Translations under genes and position numbers: made by a program
Shown: positions 31,168-42,854 of the stretch, piece after piece
Numbering within the stretch: the first letter of the stretch is position 1
Layout: each line of letters begins with the position of its first letter
The notes under the pieces: generated by a model
Seen by the model: the letters and a program-made list of their open reading frames with translations, nothing else
Told to the model about the DNA's origin: nothing
Databases searched by the model: none
NCBI GenBank assembly: GCA_963377175.1
Contig: CAUJNA010000581.1
Span: 30,001-94,000 of the forward strand
Reading direction: 5' to 3'
Length of the DNA: 64,000 nt
From: Effrenium voratum
Lineage: Eukaryota > Sar > Dinophyceae > Suessiales > Symbiodiniaceae

Positions 31168-31273
31168 CCATAGGTGTCCTTTTAGGGGAAATAGATGGGG
31201 TAGATGATTAAACCACCAGGTAAACCAGGGCCATCTATTTTTCGACCAAGCCAACCAAAAAGGACACCTATGG
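31168..31273. repeat. Inverted-repeat element, family B
   Basis: Ends CATAGGTGTCCTTTT and AAAAAGGACACCTATGG are reverse complements; 106 bases in all. A second copy lies at 58884-58981. Confidence 0.75.
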
Positions 31274-31279
31274 TCGTCT

Positions 31280-32282
31280 CATGCCCCCAACTTGCCAACT
31301 TGACTACCGTCGATTGTGACTGAACGCCCATGAGCGGCCGGGGATGAGGCTGACAGCACTTCAACCTGGCTGCTACCTAGGGATCAAAAGCTTTGCGACT
31401 GGCAATGAGCTGAAACAAAAAGACATTCAGCATCCCAGCGAGGGGTTCAGCTCTCCAAAGCTGCCTCCTGTTTAGGGCTTGGCTCAGAATTCAGAGGCCA
31501 ACCGCTGGCACTCTCCCCGACAAACCGCTGTCTCATTGCGCGCCTTGCCCTCACCAATCTCGCTGGCTTGCTGGAAGCCTGGCGGCCGGGCCAAAGCTTC
31601 GCCTTCTGAATGGATTTCTAAACCTGGTGCATGGCTTTGTTGGTTCTTTTTTTGGTGGTGGCGGGGGTCCCCACAAAAGATTCCCTTGAGACACGCCCGC
31701 CCAACGAAAAGGCGTTTTCGCCCGTCGTACTGCTTCTGAGACCCTGCTGTTGACAATCCAGGTGACTCATGCACCCCTGTTTGCCCTGCGGTGGGAGCCC
31801 AAATACGCGGGGCCTCCACGATGCAGCCCCCCACTAGCAACTTCTTTTACATTGGAGGCCTGTCCTCTGTCCAACCATCCCTATGCTCGAGAAAGGTCTA
31901 CAAACCAAAAGTGGCCCCTTAGCAGGCGCAGACAAACGCTCAGACCGAGTCCCTTGCCCCCACGATTGCTCCAGAAATAGCTCTGTCGGATGTCATAGAC
32001 ATCTGCCTCGTTTCCCACGCGTGCGAAGACACTGCTCGCTCCGGCTCGGAACACCAAGGCATCCCCCAAAAAAAAGGCATGCAAGTGCAGGAACAAGAGG
32101 CTTGGGACTCCCTTGATCCTCACAAGCTCGTGCTCCAAGTTTCGCACGTCTCCTTCTCGCGGTGCGAAAAGGCCTGGTTGGTTGGCGCAATATGTCCGTG
32201 GCACAACCAAACACACACCTCAGCCCATCAAGTTGCTCAAGAAAAACCCAAAACGGCAACCAAAACACTTTAAAAAGTCATC
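31280..32282. other. Non-coding host DNA, no gene recognised
   Basis: No family-like frame, no clear repeat. Confidence 0.4.
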
Positions 32283-32390
32283 TGGCGGTGGGTCAAAATC
32301 CCGTACCCTTGAACATCAAAATAGGTGGCAAACGAATATTCATGCACCCGAAAATGGAGCCATAGGTTATGCCCTATGGCCATCTGGGAC
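32283..32390 (+). repeat. Inverted-repeat element, family A (diverged copy)
   Basis: Starts TGGCGGTGGGTCAAAATCCCG as in the copy at 63484 and has the AAAATAGGTGG interior. The far end (GGTTATGCCCTATGGCCATC) is degraded. Confidence 0.45.
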
Positions 32391-32933
32391 TCCGGCTGAA
32401 GCAGGTCGTCCTCGGATCCGGCGATGACCTGCCAGGCCGAACGAGCACTTGACACACTGGAGTTCAGCCGGGCTCGCCTGGCGAGCACTCTCTGACCCAA
32501 GCACTTGCTGGTCACGTGCTGGGCGCTGATGGAAAAACGGGGAAAGGGATCCCCCAAGATGCCCTTGCGCAAGTGTTCTCCCAGCGAATCTCTGCCACTC
32601 CAGCAGAACCATGTTTCGGGCATGGGCATCCTAGCATCCATCAAAAGCAAACTGTAAATGCGAAAAGAGCTTTTGGATATCTGCTTGTCTCTTGACAAAG
32701 ATTGTCTGTACTTTCTGACAAAGATTGTCGGTGCCTTTCCGGGGAGAATCATACACTGGATGCGAGGAACAGCTGGGTGAATGCAATGCAAACGGAGGAA
32801 ACACCACCCGCATCGCGCCACCAGAGCGCGTTGCGATCCCGCGCGCATCCCGCGCATCCCGCGCCTCAGCAGGATGTCCTTTGGCAGCACCGCACGGCCC
32901 CGGGGCACTTCGTCGAAGGCCACCTGGACGTAC

Positions 32934-33110
32934 CTTCGACGAGTCCGGGCGCTTCGGCTCGCCACGAATGGCGCCACGCTGGGCAGTTCGTCTCGACCAC
33001 TCGAAGACTCGGACGCCCAGGCGCCTGTTCTCCCAGATGTTCATGTCGGGAACCACTTGCATGACCTCGGTGCAAGTGGCCGGCCGAGAGGAACCCGCGA
33101 CTGGAGCGCC
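32934..33110 (-). CDS. Internal exon of an unrecognised host gene
   Basis: On the minus strand an open stretch reads EVMQVVPDMNIWENRRLGVR and on to GAIRGEPKRPDSSK. It ends exactly at AAG followed by GTACGTCC, a strong GT donor, at 32934/32933. The composition is that of a real protein (Trp, Tyr/Phe and charged residues mixed). The 5' border is an AG near 33100-33110 but is not settled. Family not recognised; partner exons were not found. Confidence 0.35.
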
Positions 33111-34096
33111 AATTCAGAAAAAGCTTACACTGAGCACACGACCCGTTTGGGTCTCAAGTGTGGCTTTGTAGGGTGCACCGGCACCTGCGCAGTGCACGGT
33201 GAATTGTGGCCAGGCATTCCACGAGCAGTATTTTCCGCTGGGCAAAGCAGGCATCTCGAAATGGCGGATGACTCATTTGCGCGCTTAAATGTCAAAGCAA
33301 CATTATGATAAGCCAACCATCTAAAAATTCCCCGAGTTGACATTCAGATCGGACCCTCAAGTCACGCCTCCTTCGCAGCCTGGAAGGTCTTGCCAATCTT
33401 TTGGGCAAGCTCCTGGCAAGTCATGAAAGAAGGATAAACAACAACTCCCCAAAACTCCCCAAGACTCCCCACGGGCCTCCTTGCTTTTGAAACCAGGAGG
33501 ATTGCGGAAGATCTTCTTCTCCGCCGCGTTTCGTCCTGGCGTTTCACGCAACGCAAATCAAGCCTTCGGTGGCTGGATCCTGCAGGAAGGTCAGCAAAAA
33601 AAAACTGCTGACCTTGAAGCCCGAAAATTCCCCCGCCCCCCCCCCCCCCCCCCAGCGCCCCCCAGGCCCTCCCCAAATAGGGTGTCATATTTACGTTCTA
33701 GACACATATTTGTCAGTCGCTCAGTGCATTCGCTCCAAGAATGCGGAACTCACTCGTCCTGTAGTGTAGCGCTGCCTCTCTGTGAACACGTCCTGAGCGC
33801 AATCGCTACTCAATCAGCAGAGCTCGGAGAGAAAATCCCGCTGCCATGGAGCCGAGCCAGTGGTGTGTTCGTGAAGTCAGCAACTCAAAGGCTGAGTCAT
33901 TTCTCCCACACATATCTGTTGGTGAATTGCTTGATTGCTTGTGTGTTGCTATTTATCTATTGATTGACGTGAGCACTTAGCTTGCTTGATTCATTTATTT
34001 CTTCCTTATTCATTTAGGTGTGTATATATATATATACAGGTCAACGTACACATCATAAGAGAGAGAAAGAGAGAGATCGAGAGATCGAGAGAGATG
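33111..34096. other. Non-coding host DNA with homopolymer and dinucleotide runs
   Basis: A poly-C run at about 33638-33652, TATATATATATA at 34024-34036 and an AGAGAGAAAGAGAGAG tract at about 34060-34094. No gene recognised. Confidence 0.5.
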
Positions 34097-34253
34097 TCAG
34101 CCATTTAGAAACACCCTCTGGCACATGTACTTCAAGCACCATCGTTTTTGTCGGATCCGAGCAGCGTTGGTGATGAGCTGCGTCATCTGGAGGCCGAACG
34201 CCTGGCACGTGCCACTTGGTGCATATGATCGGACGCTCAATGCTAAAAGCTTA
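34097..34253 (-). CDS. Candidate terminal exon of an unrecognised host gene
   Basis: On the minus strand the frame LLKLLALSVRSYAPSGTCQA continues for about 30 residues to CLKYMCQRVFLNG and a stop at 34097-34099. Upstream of it (34254 to about 34425) is a stretch that looks like an intron of the GTGTGTG class found in the 57.2-kb gene. It begins GTGTGTATC, passes through a CA/CG microsatellite, and carries GGCGGTTTTCCTTTTGGCTT and CCCCAAAAAGGGTACC. Exact acceptor uncertain. Confidence 0.35.
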
Positions 34254-34348
34254 AGCAACCTCCTGGATGTTTTTTGAGGTACCCTTTTTGGGGTTAGTAC
34301 AAAAAACAGGAAGCCAAAAGGAAAACCGCCACTTTGGGGCTCCCTGAA

Positions 34349-34372
34349 CACACACACACACACACACACACG

Positions 34373-34403
<31 letters not shown>

Positions 34404-34405
34404 GC
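34349..34405 (+). repeat. (CA)n-(CG)n-(CA)n microsatellite
   Basis: CA repeats flank a short CGCGCGCGCG core, inside the presumed intron. Confidence 0.9.
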
Positions 34406-34429
34406 ACTTAGATACACACTCTCTGCCTT

Positions 34430-37400
34430 GCGGTCTCCAGATATGGAAATGCTTGCTCTGCAACAAAAAACAATTGCTTTGCGGATGCGAAGTGCCTGCC
34501 GGTGGTATGCCTCCGTCTGCTCAGTGAGCTTGGCACGCCTCAAAGGCGGGCGCCCGAGTAGACGTGCGACAAACGAAGCCGAAATGTGACCCTTTGGTCC
34601 TTCCTTCAATGTCCTTTGGGCAAACTCACCTGAACCCAATACTTTGAGCCCCTTAACCTTCCAGGACTAACTGGTTTGCGAAGATTTCCAGGCATCTTGC
34701 TTCCCCTTCCGGCACCAAACGGCACCCAACTTCGAAGCATGGGATCCATGGCCAGAGGTCGAGTTCGAATCTTGGCGCGGTGCTTCTTGGCCTTCTCCCT
34801 CTCTTCAGCTGGAAGCTGGCAGTCACAACGGCCAGTGAGAGCAGCAGGGCCGGGGAAAATGACTACCCGGACTTCCACGTTTTTGCACGAGTTCGGAGAT
34901 CACCGGAAAATCGTGTTCACAAAGGGATGTACAAAGAGATGCGGACGCGGAAAGGCTCCTTTGCAAACGGACCCAAACCCCCCAAGCGCGGAAGCGTCAC
35001 GTCATCGTCCTTCAGCAGCTGCCCGTCAATGGGCGGGGCTGGCGGAGCCATAGAGCCTCGGGCAACACGTCACATCCGAAAGAATCCGCGCTCGACATGG
35101 TACCGGCCATCAGCTCCGAGGCAACAAAACGTAGCTGAGGTAGGCGCTGGGATCGGCAGCCTGCTTGACAAGCGTGCCAGCTCAAAAAACACAGAAGCTT
35201 GACGCCTGAAGAATTCAGGGCTTGAGTTTGGGGCTCTGGGATGAACCATCCCTTGCTTTGAGCCTTGTACGTTTTATAGGATGGCCCAAACTCTGAGCCC
35301 CTCACCCAATCTGCAATGCCCTGTGTGCCAGTGACCAGTGACAAACCCACGTGTCCAATTTGATGAGGCCTCCCCATACACCTCGTCGGAATCGATTTCC
35401 ACCCGCGACCTCAGTAGAGTTACATTGAGTATCTGCTCATGTTTGAGCTCAGACCTTGATTGACTAGACCCCGCTGGCAGAGGGAGAGATATGTGGCAGA
35501 GTGCTAAGCAACAATGCCTAACCTCAGACATTGATGGCTCAGCCTCATTCAAAAGGCCCAAACGATTTGCAAAATTTGGGGCATGCTGAGTCAGGAGCAG
35601 CAGTCCCTGGTTGGAGAACAGGAACGGCCTCCATAGCACGAGTCATGGTCCAACGGCTCCAGGCCGCAACATCCAAAACAAGTCGGGGCTCTTTGGGTAA
35701 GTTTGCGCGAGCTCTGCACCGCGCCTGAGCTTCAGCTCCAGCGAGTTTGGCTGATATGCGCACAGCCTTCGCGCGAGGCAGGCGCGCGGGGCCAAATCGC
35801 CTCGCCCGAGGCTTGACTCTACCTCCCTGCCGAGACCCCGAGCCTCAAACCCAGTCTGCGATCAGATCGACTGAGGCGTGGCGACCCAACTGGGCCAAGC
35901 CGCTCGTCCAAGTTCGGGAGCGCGGAGACGACCTTCGGCACCTGCGGGAGCGGGAGCTCGTTCTTGTACTGGCAGTCCTCAGCAGGAGAACAGCCGCCCC
36001 CCAACAAAACCAGTTGTCCGGTTTGGGCACGCGAACTTCATGTGGCCCCTAGTGACACGTTGGTGTGAGTCCTGCAAACAGCCGGTAGGTTGCTTTTGAC
36101 ATCGACAAATGTGCGGTTTGCCAAGTCTCCAAACGGCTTTTTGCTTCCTACATTGGGTTGGTTCCAATGGTGTTTGTTGTCCATACGAATCCTCTTAGAA
36201 TCGCGGTCCCTCACGTGCGTTTCTGGTCTGATTTTCAGGGTGTATAACGGCAAAGGGCTGGAAACCAACTGTTGGTTGCATGTTTGGAGCGAGACAATCT
36301 GCATCGTCCCTGCCTTTGTTTTGGGTTCCTTCTCATGCCTCTGTCGATTCCACTTCAATTTGCATTTGGATGATTTGAGCTGCCTTTGGGTGCTTGGTGC
36401 CAACCCCTATCTTGTGGGGTTGTCTCTCGTCTGATATATAGGCCCGCCTCACACGTCCCAGATGGAGCACCCGCCCCAGATAATCCAGGCGAACCAGTTC
36501 GAGACGCCCCATGTTTGAACGCACGCCTTAGCCAAATTTATATCCCAAAGGTGTGCTGCGAATCGACTTGTGAACCTGGGGTCCGTGCGACAAAGAACGA
36601 ACCCGCAGCGTCCTCCGCATCTTTCTGCGCCTTCCACTCTGGAGTCGGGCAGTCAGAATCCCCTGTGTAGGGAAAAACATGTACACTCCAAGTGTTGTGG
36701 CAATATGTACCTCAACAAGCAAACCTATGCTGGCCGCCAAGATCATATCTGCTTCAGACTAACCTGCCCTTGCAGCACACTGCATGTGATGATGGCATGT
36801 GTTCCTGTCCCCCCCCCCCCCCCGCTGTGTGTACGAAGGTTCGATGTACAACGCAAACCTCACGGATGCGACCCGATCCGGGGCCACTGGTCGCCACTTT
36901 TGCAGCGAACAAGCCTCTCCACCGAGCAACTCAAAGTTGCTCTGTGTGATGCAACTTCCTCCCCCCTGGAAATAAGCAAGAGAAAGGCAAGTTCAGCAGA
37001 GCTGCTCCAGCCTTTTATGCGGACAAGCGCATCACCAGCGTTGCAATGCACAGCAGTACATGTTATGACATGGCATGAGACACTTCATTCAACGCAACAA
37101 AAAAACTCATCACATCAGGCGCTACAATGTATCTTGCGCGGCACAGTGCATGACATTGCACCCTGGAGGCACATCACAGTGCAGTGACTGACATTGCACC
37201 TTTCACGGTGCCTTACATCAGAGTAACATCGCACCCATCACATCAGAGTACAGCCCAGTCCAATACATTAGCGTTAACATCATATCAACATTACGTTGAG
37301 ATTGCATGAACATTACAATCATGTTACATTGCACATCACGGCAAATTAACATGCAAACACACCACAAACGCGGTACACTTGTCAGTCTCATCCACACAAA

Positions 37401-38598
37401 TCTGACAGGCTCGCTGGCGCCTCGCCGCGCTTGCGCTTCAGGTCGCCTCATGGCGGGGGCAAGCCGATTTGACAGAAGGCATTGGCCGACCCAGGCGACC
37501 GCAGAGTTTGTTGCTGTTCTACAAAGTAGAGGTTGGAGGGCACCGCATTCTTGAGCCATGGCCTAGATGTCTGGTACAGTACATGTGCCATGCTCAAAAT
37601 TTATTTTGTGGGTCCCAATCATACTTCCCTTAGCAGGAACTTTGCACTTGTCCACAGCCTTTTGAAAGGTCAGGTTGATGACCAGCTTTTGTGGAATCCT
37701 GATTGGATGTTCAAGGGAAACCAGAAAGGAAGTTTATCCATGAGTAAGCTTGTCTCTAGGGCAGGCCCGAGCGTAGCCGAGATGGGCTGAGGAGCAATGT
37801 TCCCTTTGAGCATACAATCACCCTACGCAACCAGAGACTTCGTCAAAAGCTCTTTTTAGTGCCTTGGCAGTCCGGTCAATCTGGCGGCGTGTTTTTCTTT
37901 GAGGGAAACCAAGCAGAAAACCACCATTTGTTGGGTCCTGCTTGAGACATACCCATCTAGTTGCAAAGCATGTCTGATGTCAAAATCGCAAAGGGAGCTC
38001 AACATGACTCGCATGGTTCAGTTGCGACACCTTCTTTGCAACTCAGCGCTGCACGTTTCACCATGCCATTGCAAGTTTGCCAAAAAGGACCACCTAAAAG
38101 GCCTGTCTAAATGAAGCAGCCGTAGTCTATAGGCCTTCTGAGCTGCAACTGGTGGTCTGCAAAATGTGAAGTCTAGTGCATTGGCTTGCTGAGTCATCAA
38201 TCAAAATGTTCGAGCTTGCTTGAGGCTGCTGGAGCCTGTGAGGTGCCGTTCTGTACGGCAGGAGCTGCGGGGGAGCATTATCTCAAACATCAAGCATCCA
38301 CACCGTGTTCGAACTTGCCTAAAAGATGGCTGGACATGTTCCTGCCTTGCGTTGAAATGACACCAAGCTGGATTCCTGGCAAGGTCAAAGCCCAAGTCAA
38401 GCCAACTGCCCAAAAAGAGAGCCGGAACATCAGAGATGGCAAGCTTTGCATCCTTGACCATCCCGACATCCGACCGCGTCGCATCGACCCATGCTTTTGT
38501 CGCGCTGCCGGCTCGACTCAGCTATGCTGGACCAAAGCCTTGCTCCTGCGCAAGCGGCGGCACCTTCCTTTGCCCCTCCCACTCCTTCCCCCGGAACA
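34430..38598. other. Mostly non-coding host DNA
   Basis: No gene recognised with confidence. A minus-strand frame at about 34665-34830 (EEREKAKKHRAKIRTRPLAM) could be an exon. A poly-C run lies at about 36810-36824, and repeated ACATTGCAC / ACATCACA words occur at 37090-37330. Confidence 0.35.
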
Positions 38599-38710
38599 CA
38601 GGGATCCTTACATTATACACCTGAACATTGCCTTGTAAATGGTGGTTTCCCTTTTTGGTGGAAAAAGCCATGTTTCGAATGGGCAAAATGCATCTTTTCA
38701 GGAGCCCCGA
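38599..38710. repeat. Dispersed element, family E (copy 1)
   Basis: Closely matches 49915-50035: both contain CATTATACACCTGAACATTG, TTGTAAATGGTGGTT, GGTGGAAAAAGC and AGGAGCCC in the same order. Confidence 0.75.
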
Positions 38711-40475
38711 AACAGCATCATGCTGTCGCGCCCCCCAAAAACCAACGGGGGGCAGTACCCTTGTGCTGGTTTTCCGACTCGGTGTCTACGTCCGCCCGCG
38801 GGATGTTTAGGGCGTGGAGGTACCAACTTGAGGAACTCCCAGCGTCCGACCGGGTCGCGCCTACACTTCTGGGCTGCATCTTTGGCTCGAAGGCGTCAAC
38901 TGGACCTTCGCGCGACTCAAACCCGACAAGCCCCTCCCATGCGGTAAGTTTGACTCATGCATACACCCTTGGATGATTTTGATTGGGGGGTGTCCCTCTT
39001 AGGGAATCTCGAGATCACCTGTGGGACATCCAATTCACAATCCAATTGATACGTTTGCGGGGGTCGACATTAGTGTCAGGAGCCAATTGCAACTTGCAGT
39101 CCCTGAGCTTTGTCCCCGGTGAAAATCGGACGGAAAATCCATCTGCCTGACCCACTGAACCGATTAGCAAGCTCCAAGCAGTTTCTAAGCAGTTTCTAAG
39201 CAGTTTCTAAGCAGTTTCTAAGCAGTTTCTGAAACGATTGGCCCTGGAGTCGTCAAGGGCTCGGGCACTGGGGCACTGAGGCAATCAGCCGCTTGTGGTC
39301 ATCTGCAGAGATGCTGTTCTGGCCTGCGAGGCAGTGAACGCGCTTGAGCCTCATACTTAGATCTCGATCTTGTCCGACCCATGGCAGCAAGTGCTACACA
39401 CTGGATTCTCTGACCGTGCTCCCATTGCCCCGCCCACTACGTTGCCCGGGAGCTGGTCTCCGCAATCAAGTGAGACCAATCATGCTGATTCAAGCGATGA
39501 CACCAATTCGCGCACGCATGCTTCCACACGCCCAACATTTCAAACACGACCCTACCACAACAAAAAGGGTACAAGTCGTACAAGTACCATGCCGTTCTTC
39601 AGAATGCCCTCACCCCTCGCAACCTCGCCAGGTTCCCGGCGTCGGTACGTGGCAACGCCATCCGCAACGCCAGGCTGGCGCGCCTGAGAGAAGTTGCGAA
39701 ACTTTGGGCTCCGACGTCCTGGTTCTTATCAGGTCCTGTTGATCCTAGGACTTGGCATTCTCAAGGGACTTCCTCAAGTGGACTCTGGTTCAGGTTTCCT
39801 TGTAGCTCTGGGTGCATGTGAGAGACACGGAACTGATACACAACCAACCAAACAATGCTTTGAAAATCATGGGTACAGGTCGATCAATGGGCTGCCTGCT
39901 CCAGGCGGCACTTGCTTTGCTTCTCAGGGCCGGGCCATGGGACATGCCACTTCCAGCACTGCCTGGCGGTCAGGGTTTGGCGGTACAGAAAGGGCCAAAC
40001 ATCCAAGCATTGAAAACCCTCGCAAAGTTTTGCTTCAGAGGTTCTGACGACAAACACCCTGGTGTTCTGCTGCTCTGTCCTGAGGGTAAAGTGAAAATGA
40101 CAGTAGCTCACGATGTCTGCACTTGCCTTCAACCTGATTGGAAGAATGTCGGCTACGCATGTCTGGACCCAGAACACCAGAGCAGCGGAGACCAGTGGAA
40201 GGAAAACAACAAAAGCCTGAGAAGCGAATGAAAGACCGCATCGACGGCATCTCTCACCTCTGTGAGAAGCTGCACAACAACGCGTGTCGCGTCTTGAGCC
40301 AGAGGATAGCTCTACTTAACCCCAAACTTAAGTTTCTGGAAGGATCAGAAAACAAGACGATGGCGTTGACGAGTCGTGGCTTTGGGTATGCGAAATCACA
40401 AATGAGGCCCTGCCTTGTACCGTCGGTCCTCCAAAGCCTCCAAGTGCGCACATAGCGCATGCATCCGTGGCCAGC
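38711..40475. other. Non-coding host DNA with a short minisatellite
   Basis: The only clear structure is the 11-base tandem repeat at 39176-39232, listed separately. Confidence 0.4.
39176..39232 (+). repeat. 11-base minisatellite AAGCAGTTTCT, five units
   Basis: Five consecutive near-perfect units. Confidence 0.95.
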
Positions 40476-40832
40476 TCATGCGCCCGGGACATGTTGGGGT
40501 TGCCCACATCCTCCCCACATCATTGCGCCCCCCGGAGCGTCGGCTGGTTTTCTGGACGAGTCCAACATTTGCTCAAAAGCAAGTCTCTGCAAGCGCTTCT
40601 TTTCAGCCTCGTTGAGCAAGCAAAGTCTTGGCATGATGCTGAATGCATTGTCAGGGCCATTGGATTTTGACTCATCCAGAAAGCGCAGTCGAGCACATGC
40701 AAGCCCCCTTTGCCCAGTAACGCCGCAGTCCTGGTCGCTCACTGCGGCCTCCTGAGCCAGGACATGGAGGGAAGCTTCAGCTGTATTATCATTGAGTGTG
40801 TCCGCACCGGTTTGCACAAGAACCTTCAACAA
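40476..40832 (-). CDS. Exon-like open frame, unrecognised
   Basis: A 118-residue minus-strand frame with balanced composition, including FLDESKSNGPDNAFSIMPRL and LLNEAEKKRLQRLAFEQMLD. It ends with GAMMWGGCGQPQHVPGA and a stop. No motif that I can assign. It could be a terminal exon of the gene whose exon lies at 40990-41128. Confidence 0.3.
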   Translation of the reverse strand: MLKVLVQTGADTLNDNTAEASLHVLAQEAAVSDQDCGVTGQRGLACARLRFLDESKSNGPDNAFSIMPRLCLLNEAEKKRLQRLAFEQMLDSSRKPADAPGGAMMWGGCGQPQHVPGA

Positions 40833-40989
40833 GCGACCTTGATTGAAAGGTGTCCAAGAGGCAGGTTCACGCCACCGTCAGTTTCGGGCTTTGACCGAAG
40901 CATCCCGCCACTGAAGAAAGCCGGGAAACCACGCATGTTTGGAAAACACACATGGTTGGGAGAAGAAACGCAGAACACATCTCCAAAAA

Positions 40990-41128
40990 GAGGAGCTCTT
41001 GACGCGCGGTCACTGCTTTCGGCAAGTCGAAAGCCGCGAGGGGCGCGAGCCTTGGTGAGGAGGTCCCTGGCCAAGAGCCGCACGAAGGGCTGCTGCAGGT
41101 CCGAGCGGCGCTGAAGCAGCTGCCGCAC
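40990..41128 (-). CDS. Exon-like open frame, unrecognised
   Basis: Starts at 41128 directly after CCTAG on the minus strand (a possible acceptor that would otherwise be an in-frame stop) and reads VRQLLQRRSDLQQPFVRLLA, then DLLTKARAPRGFRL. It has a helical, basic character. Donor not settled. Confidence 0.3.
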
Positions 41129-41572
41129 CTAGGCGTCAGCGGCGTCAGCGGCTTCGGGCGGTAAGCCCAACTGCACCAGGAGAATCCAGGGAAGGTCCTC
41201 AGAAAAACAGACATGCCCAAAAAGAAGGGAAAAGGGAGAGTGCACGGAGAAATGGTGGAATTCGGGAACTCGTTTTGGCGCCTGAAGGGGTTGGTGCAAG
41301 CCGGTACTCAATCCCAAACATAGGACGTTGATAATACATTGCTGGATTCCATGAAACTGCCAGGTCCAAGGAGAAATTCACCGCCAAAACCACAGGGGTC
41401 AAACATGGTATGGCCGGCTGGAAATCCACGGTGAATACATCGAGTCATCCAATCCCCCGGCCTCGTGCAGGGGGATCGCCAAGCAGTGGACCTCCTCCCT
41501 AGCTGTGACCTCGATGAGTGAAATTCCAGCCCACTCAGACCACTCGGCCCCCTCGGCCCACTCGGCCTTAGT

Positions 41573-41663
41573 TGGACCACTTGGACCACTTGGACCACTT
41601 GGACCACTTGGACCACTTGGACCACTTGGACCACTTGGACCACTTGGACCACTTTGACCACTC
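41573..41663 (+). repeat. 9-base minisatellite TTGGACCAC, about ten units
   Basis: Near-perfect tandem units (GGACCACTT), flanked by diverged CTCGGCCCA units on both sides. Confidence 0.95.
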
Positions 41664-42854
41664 GGCCCACTCACCCTTGGATTCCTGGCCGTGCCCCGAC
41701 CAATGTGGGAACTCAAGACCCAAGTTCATGACCCCCCCGGAAACTGTTTGGCAACTCTCGTTTGAGACTGCGTTGGATTTTGGGTTCCCAGCCCTCCGAT
41801 GGGCTCTCCGCCCTCCGGCCCTCCCTCGCTCTCAGGTCAACTGGGCGCCGCAGCCGTGGCAGAGGAGGAGTGCTCCATGTTCTGCTGGAGGAGGTAGCTC
41901 ACCTGTCAAAAAGGGAGCAACGAGCGGATCTGGGAAAGAAGCGGAGTTCATACCCCAACCCAATGAAAATGGTGCAGGGCAGGTGCAAAAGGTATTTTGC
42001 AGGGTTGGATGGAGGCCAACTGGAATTCAAGTGAATCTCAAGCTGTACGGCATCCACGCGGGGCGTGTGTTGTGAATGTGGGCTGCCCCACCTTCTGCTT
42101 AGGGAAAGTGTTTAAACAAAAAAGAAGCGGAGGATTGGCTCTATTCGGTTGGCAGCAGCCCCGATTCCAGCCACAGAGCCTGACGTTCCTGAAAGGCCTA
42201 CTTGTACGTTTCACCCGAAAATTCGACGGGTTTTATCACCGCGCCTCCCCCACCAAGCTTCCGGGATGCAGCGTGGCCACAGTCCGGCCTGCGATGGAGA
42301 CCTTGCCAGCTGGGCGGATATCCCCAGTAAGCATCTTCAATCCCAACTGGTGCGAAGTGGATCTTGTCCATCCAGAATTACCGTCCCAAAACGATAGAGA
42401 CCCACCCAAAATCCGTGGTCATATCAAAGAGCTGTCATGAGGAAAGTTCAGCGTTTGGCCATCATTTCCACCACAACCAGTAACCACCAAACATTGGGAG
42501 CGATCACTGATCTTGACACATTCTCCATCCCCACATCGACCAAGTTGGTCCAACCTGCGTCAATCGCCAGCCCCCGTTTGTCCCACTCAATGTTTGTCGA
42601 AAGCCATATGTTCTAAGCTAGTCACAGTCAGTTTCAGTAGACTTCGGTACCCCACTTTCGAACCTTGGTGTGCATGCAATGCCGATCTGCTCTGCTTGGC
42701 AGTGGGTTTCCAGGACAGGGCAGACGAATTAGGACATGCATATGCATGGTCACCCCAGGGATTCTTACTAGCATTGCCGAGGGTCAAGGCAGCGCATATT
42801 CGCTGCCCCTATGGAACCTCCTGGCTCTGCACCTACTGCGTATCAACGCGATTT
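41664..42854. other. Non-coding host DNA, no gene recognised
   Basis: Downstream of the RRM/CCCH gene. Chance frames only. Confidence 0.4.

Noticed and set aside
41573..41663. Regular short repeats that might suggest a CRISPR array
   Set aside because: The 9-base units are directly tandem without unique spacers; this is a minisatellite in eukaryotic DNA.
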